A stretch of 26,796 nucleotides of DNA. It comes from Smittium mucronatum. Lineage: Eukaryota; Kickxellomycota; Harpellomycetes; Harpellales; Legeriomycetaceae. This document shows positions 22,847-26,796 of the stretch, in pieces. The notes under the pieces were generated by a model. The model was not told the origin of the DNA. It saw only the letters and a program-made list of their open reading frames with translations, and did not search any database. Every line of letters starts with the position of its first letter. The stretch's first letter is position 1. Both the position numbers and the translations under genes were made by a program. The stretch lies in NCBI GenBank assembly GCA_001953115.1, contig LSSL01000438.1:5734-32529 (forward strand), given 5' to 3'.

Positions 22847-23224
22847 CTAAATTCTAATATTTATTATGCCAATTTTTATGTCGATTTTTTGTGTAATGAA
22901 ATCCTTAATTGGTGCATCACTAGGAGAGATGAATAAAACACTGGTTTGATTGCTTTCAGGATTTTTTGTACAATTTTCCGGTATTATAAGAATAGTATTA
23001 AATGCCCCATTTTTTGTACCTTCAAGTTATTGTCTCGGATATTTAGACTAAGTAGTAAATTAAATAGCTGTGTTGATATCACTGATATGATATTTTTGCT
23101 GACTATATACTCCAGAAAGTACTGTGGGAGTTGTTTTATCCGAATTTGCACTTTCTACATAGTTCTTTTGAAAAAAAAATGTCAATTTAAATAAATTAAA
23201 AGATAACTCTTGGAAGTCACACTT
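22847..23224 (-). pseudogene. Decayed small protein gene, possibly secreted effector-like
   Basis: One minus-strand frame runs 125 codons with only three internal stops, clustered within 12 codons (23060-23062, 23048-23050, 23027-23029). It leaves open blocks of 54 and 59 codons. About ten stops would be expected in DNA of this composition. No initiator ATG survives. The front contains a hydrophobic run (FNLFKLTFFF) that could be a former signal peptide. This is followed by SDKTTPTVLSGVY, QQKYHISDINTAI and, past the stops, a block with KYPRQ, NTILIIPENC, NPESNQTSVLF and SPSDAPIKDFIT. The order of a Y/C-rich front, KYP, an F-x-x-I/P strand and a P...VLF...IT tail loosely recalls the RNase-like secreted effectors of powdery mildews. 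That is inference from memory of the family layout, not a demonstrated match. No catalytic residue can be assigned. It is non-functional as it stands. Confidence 0.35.
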
Positions 23225-23264
23225 TTAATTCTTCAAGCCATTAAAGTCAGGATTTTGTTCTCTG

Positions 23265-23285
23265 AAAACGGATGTTTTCCGTTTT
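23265..23285. repeat. Perfect 8-bp hairpin AAAACGGA / TCCGTTTT
   Basis: AAAACGGA (23265-23272) and TCCGTTTT (23278-23285) are perfect complements around a five-base loop, TGTTT. The run of T after the right arm is short and followed by GGTCTCCAGGG. No gene is positioned to use it as a terminator, so I list it only as a structure. Confidence 0.5.
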
Positions 23286-23394
23286 TGGTCTCCAGGGTGA
23301 TTTTTTTTGTTTTTAGAACGAGAGTCTGTTAAATTCATAGCTATTAAAAAGAAATTGGATATCGGATATCAGCAGTGGTTATATCAGCTTAATT

Positions 23395-23541
23395 TTAGAC
23401 GTTCAAGGCCGAATTTCCGAACCACTTGTGATAAAAAGCTCCACAGTTGTCATGCAAAATGGGTTTTCCACCATTCTTATTAAAAAGAAATCTAACTAAA
23501 GTACCTAGCATAGGTTCCCAGAAACCATATTTATTGAGCTT
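23395..23541 (-). pseudogene. 48-codon coding-like remnant, unrecognised
   Basis: This is a stop-free minus-strand stretch of 48 codons between a TGA upstream and a TAA downstream, with no ATG at its start. The peptide is unlike the AT-driven background: KYGFWEPMLGTLVRF, then NKNGGKPILHDNCGAFYHKW, ending FGNSALNV. The density of W, G, C, H and P suggests genuine former coding sequence. It lies 170 bases upstream of, and on the same strand as, the decayed frame at 22847-23224, so it could belong to the same dead gene or a neighbour. It matches no family I can name. Confidence 0.3.
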
Positions 23542-24349
23542 TCAATTTCTTGTTCAGCTTGGAGTAAAATAACCTCACATATAAATGACTGAAAAGGGAG
23601 TTTAGTGTTATAAATTTTTGATTTGTTATTAAAAATTCTGTTTTAGTTTTTATGTGATTTGGGGCATCGAATAAACTCAGAACCAGTTTTATTTATGCTA
23701 AACTAGGAAAAATTTTGGTCCGAGGTAGAAACCTATACCATTTTGCTATCTCAAGAAACTTGTTAAAATATTCTCATTAAATTTACGATAGCTGTACTTA
23801 GTGGTTTCTTTTAATTAGATAAAAACATATCGTTCAATTAAAATATTAAGTTTCAGCGCAAACGGGATCTTCAAGGGCTTCTAAGGAGTGAAGAACAATG
23901 ATTAATCCTGTAAAAAAATAATCCTAATTAGAATTCGTATTCAATTACAAAACTCAATGCATTTTGGCTGGATTCTGTGAATATTTCCATATCATATTTT
24001 TTTTGAAAGGAATAACTAACCATTCCATTTGGCCACTATTTATTTCCAAAACTTCAAATTATTTATCTCAGTGTATGAAAGAGTTGCTGATTTTTTCCGG
24101 AATTTCATCTTCGATAAAGATTTTTTTTTATAAAGAAGCCTTCTTAGCATAAGGTAACCAAGAAGTAGTTTCACTGACGTTTCCCAATTTTCTAATAAAT
24201 ATAACTATCCATTTAATATTAATTTGACCTGCATTAAAGCTTCAATACCCCCGGATTATATTTCTGACTATTGAAAATAGAGATTTTAGAATAATTTTTC
24301 GTTTATTGATCTGCATCCTTAGATGGGTATTTACTGAGCCGGTTGGTAG

Positions 24350-24597
24350 AAGATTTTCATATCTCGATTTTTTACACCATTACTATCAGCTTGGATTAAA
24401 CTTAGGTGCTATTTAGGCGACGTATATCTCTCATCTCTTCATGAAAGTAAGATCATCTAGATGATCAGAAAATCGTGTTCTTTGTGGTCAACCAAATTTA
24501 AAACTGAGCCCGATACCTTGGTGAAGTTATGGGCGCTGATCGAAAGTCTGAAGGGTAGAAATGGGAATTGTGATTTCCTTCAGCTCTTATTTTATTT
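24350..24597 (+). pseudogene. Coding-like remnant abutting the tail of repeat copy 3
   Basis: This plus-strand frame is open for 36 codons, interrupted by one TAG (24458-24460), and then open to the repeat tail. The peptide contains RFFTPLLSAWIKLRCYLGD and VYLSSLHESKII before the stop. After it come LWSTKFKTEPDTLVKLWALI and ESLKGRNGNCDF. Composition is strikingly protein-like (W, D, E, P, G well mixed) compared with the AT background. The ATG after the stop is probably internal, not a real start. The frame then runs into the A-rich end of the inverted dispersed repeat at about 24598, where the peptide degenerates, suggesting that the retroposon inserted into or beside this sequence. The TAG lies within the perfect palindrome at 24451-24466. 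The family is not recognised. Confidence 0.4.
24451..24466. repeat. Perfect 16-bp palindrome GATCATCTAGATGATC
   Basis: GATCATCTAGATGATC is identical to its own reverse complement over 16 bases. It could be a binding site for a symmetric dimer or simply chance; it lies inside the remnant at 24350-24597. A match of eight independent base pairs is unusual but not decisive in 27 kb. Confidence 0.5.
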
Positions 24598-24599
24598 TA

Positions 24600-25190
24600 T
24601 TTTTTTCACGGCACTTTATTGCAAAATAACGTCATTAAAAACTATACTAAAAAAATATGAAAAAAAAAGTATAGAAAATACTATTTCAGAACAAAAATAA
24701 GCTCCTCTGCCGGACTACCAGCTGTGTGTCTACGGGAAAAGGGTATAACCTATCAACCAACCCCCCCCCCCCCTGGAATTGATACAAGTAGGTGTATGGC
24801 TGAGGTCGTACGCATTCAAAAATTAAACTCTTCATTGAAAATAATGAGCTTTTAATCAGAGCCTACTTCTAACAGGATTAATAAAATTATGCTCATACCC
24901 GAACGTGGGTTTGATTGACATGGTTTTCATACAAATAGCCGTTAGACGCTGAGATCCACCTGTCTTTAGAACGCTGGAATTGTCACTAGACTAAGTCTCA
25001 GCTATGCTAAAAGATCGGTTCCTCCAGTTTTGAGATGGTAATTCTCGGAAATCGCAATCCTCAGAATCGCTGTGCGCTGTCTCCACTACTCCCAACCAAG
25101 AATAGTACAACTTTTTGTGAAATTTTGGTTTAGTGTACTTCGAAAAGTACACCATTAAGTCCCTAAACCACCGCAAAGTATTTCACTCTT
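24600..25190 (-). mobile_element. Dispersed ~0.6 kb repeat, copy 3 (full length, best preserved)
   Basis: Read on the minus strand, this is a full-length copy of the repeat also seen at 1-282 and 6840-7438. Its 5' end (near 25190) starts AGAGTGAAATACTTTGCGG and folds into the hairpin at 25117-25186. It continues with ATTCTTGGTTGGGAGTAGTG, GCTATTTGTATGAAAACCAT, GTAGGCTCTGATTA, ACCTCAGCC, CCAG plus a run of 14 G, CCCTTTTCCC, GTAGTCCGGCAGAGGAGC and TTTTTAATGACGTTATTTTG. The 3' end is CAATAAAGTGCCGTGAAAAA with an A-rich tail containing several AAAAT units. The word TAAGAG occurs beside both ends and could be a short target-site duplication, but one mutation could create it. A 61-codon minus frame (24991-25176) lies inside and is not conserved in copy 2. 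The repeat is probably non-coding and non-autonomous. Confidence 0.75.
25117..25186 (-). repeat. Nested hairpin at the 5' end of repeat copy 3
   Basis: On the minus strand, three nested complementary pairs occur in order. GTGAAAT pairs with ATTTCAC (outer), GGTTTA with TAAACC (middle), and GTGTACTT with AAGTACAC (inner, perfect eight base pairs). The loop is TTCG. The left side carries unpaired stretches of about 10 and 11 bases. In copy 2 the same nesting is recognisable but worn: the inner stem has two changes. Confidence 0.6.
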
Positions 25191-25462
25191 AAGAGAGATC
25201 TTTATTTAATGAAAGAATATCTTTCGGTTTTTGTGAATCGGAATTTGCATGAATGAATCTTCTAGATATAGTGAGATCATAAATATTTCTAATAAACATC
25301 CTGAAATTCGAATAAGTATACACATTTTGGTGTTCCAGTGATCAAACTATAGATGCAATTTTTATAGATCCGGGACTAGTCTTAATTCCCCTGATTATTT
25401 TTAATAAAAATAAAAAATATATAAAATCAATTTTATTGACCCATTTCACAAATATAATTCCT
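25191..25462. other. Intervening decayed sequence, no gene supported
   Basis: This lies between repeat copy 3 and the decayed frame to the right. A 102-codon minus frame covers 25342-25650. Its right half overlaps the decayed 25463-26338 frame in a different reading frame, and its peptide is low-complexity I/K/L/F, so I treat it as a shadow. Nothing else was seen. Confidence 0.4.
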
Positions 25463-26338
25463 TTATAAGCGAGTTTTTTTCTTCCTTTTTTCAAGGTAAA
25501 ATGTACCTCTGTATTGATCTTGCTCTCGCTGTTAATCAGATGGAGATTCAAAGAAAAAGAAAACATCAGAATTGCTTTTATGACTCTTAATAGATTCTTA
25601 GTATAACATATAAAGTATTTTATAGAGGATTTGTATGCTCTGATCTTCAAAAAGAATTTTATTTTTTGTTTACCTTTGAATCCATGTTTTTTTGGTCCTA
25701 GATTTTTTGGCAGAATTTGGACCTCTCTTTAAAGATGATTAGAACCAGTTGTTTTCTCTGAGTCTGGGACATTTTGATCTAAACATTGGGAGACTGCACA
25801 CTGCTTGGGGGTCAATTGTGGATTCTATTATGATAGTCTTCCTCAGAAATTTTATCCCCCATGAAAATTTTCCCGTTTTGAATGGATTTTGCTGGCTATA
25901 GGCTTCTATACAACTTACGCTATTGGTTTGGAGTAGTTTTGCTGCATTTTACGTTTTAAGAACTAAAATTCGGGTGCTCAAAAAAGATATTTTGAATCCT
26001 GGTGCGCTTTTTCTGTTTCTTCTAGAATTTTAAGCATCTGGATTTTTCTGGTTAGCCAGCGGTTTGTTTTCAAAATCAGTAAGATAGTGAGGTTTACTCA
26101 GAAGATTCATAACTTAGTGAAGATGGTACAATATATTATTTGTAACCATTTAATCTAATTGTGCGAAAATGACTCTCATGGCGTCGGAGATTATGACTAT
26201 ATAACAATCCATTGTAAGATCTAATTTTTCTTGAATCCTAATATGCAATAATAATTGATTGAGCTGTTTGAATTGATTAAAGCTACTTGAATACAATACA
26301 GGGTAGCATCAAAAAGCTTCACTGCCACTGATAAATTT
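25463..26338 (-). pseudogene. Decayed ~290-codon gene, unrecognised
   Basis: A single minus-strand frame can be followed for 292 codons with nine internal stops, where about 22 would be expected by chance at this base composition. The longest open blocks are 26308-26153 (52 codons) and 25948-25742 (69 codons). Peptide fragments in order include YSSSFNQFKQLNQLLLHIRI, QEKLDLTMDCYIVIISDAM, PHYLTDFENKPLANQKNPDA, NSRRNRKSAPGFKISFLS, EAYSQQNPFKTGKFSWGIKF, TIDPQAVCSLPMFRSKC, a basic segment LKRGPNSAKKSRTKKTW, and near the end QREQDQYRGTFYLEKRKKK. The mix of charged, aromatic and proline residues is protein-like and far from the AT background. No start codon or family-defining motif is apparent. A retroelement gag/ORF1-type protein would fit the basic tail and repeat-rich setting, but that is only a guess. 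It is non-functional. Repeat copy 3 lies just downstream in the same orientation. Confidence 0.45.
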
Positions 26339-26796
26339 CTACTAAGAAGCGGTTAGAGATAATTAATCAATCACTTTTCGTATAAGATTTTATCAACTAG
26401 ATTCATTCTTCTGAATTTTTTTGTGCGGAATAATCACTTTAAGATTGAAGAAAGAATCTCAGTAAGCTCTGGATAGTCCTAAAATTCAGTCAAAGGTTTT
26501 CTTGTAGTAACGCATGGGTCTTCTGGCTCTCAGATATACCGATTTTTTATAATTGGTATACTGAAAATTTGAAAAACCTTTGACCTGGTTTTGTATAATT
26601 GGATCCTCTATGTTATATTCTTGGAATAATTTTTTATATAATTATTAATGAATTTTTATAAGTGAAAATATTCATAGTTTTTATGGCATCTTTGTGGAAG
26701 AAAAGATATAAGGGAATAATATATACCCATTATAAAGTTAGATATTATCCTTTCTAAGTAGCTAATCTAATCCATTCATATATATTGGATTGTAAT
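26339..26796. other. Right edge, mixed decayed and AT-rich sequence
   Basis: A minus-strand fragment reading DYPELTEILSSILK, then past one stop LFRTKKFRRMNLVDKIL, lies at about 26380-26480. It is in a different frame from the 25463-26338 remnant and could be its upstream continuation after a frameshift. The last 200 bases return to AT-rich DNA with no gene. Confidence 0.3.

Larger units (their letters stand above)
23225..24349. other. Decayed region with short coding-like scraps
   Basis: Composition is near one third G+C. It holds a perfect hairpin at 23265-23285 and the 48-codon minus remnant at 23395-23541, described separately. A 62-codon plus-strand frame (23964-24152) has mixed composition but no recognisable motif. 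No intact gene was seen. Confidence 0.4.

Noticed and set aside
24991..25176. A 61-codon minus-strand frame inside repeat copy 3.
   Set aside because: The equivalent region of copy 2 does not keep the frame and the repeat has no other coding signal, so it is a shadow of a non-coding element.
25342..25650. A 102-codon minus-strand frame.
   Set aside because: Its peptide is I/K/L/F-rich, and a different frame over its right half continues the more protein-like decayed gene at 25463-26338. It is most likely a shadow frame.
1..26796. Mitochondrial or plastid genome origin, suggested by the extreme AT content.
   Set aside because: No rRNA, tRNA or respiratory or photosynthetic gene is seen in 27 kb. 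Dispersed retroposon-like copies and decayed gene-like frames fit nuclear DNA better.
1..26796. CRISPR array or bacterial mobile island.
   Set aside because: No regularly spaced direct repeats, no operon-like coding and no ribosome-binding-site pattern were found.

Overview
The window looks like eukaryotic nuclear DNA from an AT-rich, gene-poor, repeat-decayed compartment, most likely of a filamentous fungus. No intact gene could be supported. Most of positions 283 to about 22,000 is extremely AT-rich: sampled lines run near one G or C in five bases. It is full of poly(A)/poly(T) runs and stop codons in all frames. There are no operons, ribosome-binding sites, rRNAs, tRNAs or CRISPR arrays. 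The dispersed repeat ends in AATAAA-type motifs plus an A-rich tail, as in a eukaryotic retroposon. The fungal assignment is inference. A powdery-mildew-like source is only a guess, based on one decayed peptide.

Layout. (1) Positions 1-282 hold the 3' half of a dispersed repeat, here called copy 1. (2) 283-4898 is AT-rich DNA with no gene. (3) 4899-6397 is a degenerate inverted-repeat pair (IR1). (4) 6840-7438 is repeat copy 2, same orientation and strongly decayed. (5) 7439-14067 is AT-rich DNA with a C12 tract, a G8 tract and a TTCAAA/TTCGAA-like degenerate satellite. (6) 14068-15955 is a second inverted-repeat pair (IR2). (7) 15956-19497 is AT-rich DNA. (8) 19498-21981 is a third, well-preserved inverted-repeat pair (IR3), whose spacer holds a richer-GC island with an LTR-like segment and a short coding-like remnant. 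(9) From about 22,300 to the end, base composition rises to about one third G+C and the DNA becomes a graveyard of decayed coding sequence. The main pieces are a minus-strand remnant at 22847-23224 (possible secreted protein), a plus-strand remnant at 24350-24597, and a 292-codon minus-strand frame with nine internal stops at 25463-26338. Repeat copy 3 (24600-25190, minus) is inserted among them.

How it fits together. Nothing here works as a pathway. The shared theme is repeat insertion, inverted duplication and mutational decay toward AT. Copy 2, deep in the AT-rich tract, has lost CpG-containing motifs that copies 1 and 3 keep, which suggests decay driven by C-to-T change. The best-supported structural signals are the three-copy ~0.6 kb repeat with a hairpin-forming head and the three kilobase-scale inverted repeats. 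The best-supported gene-like signals are the two minus-strand decayed frames near the right end.
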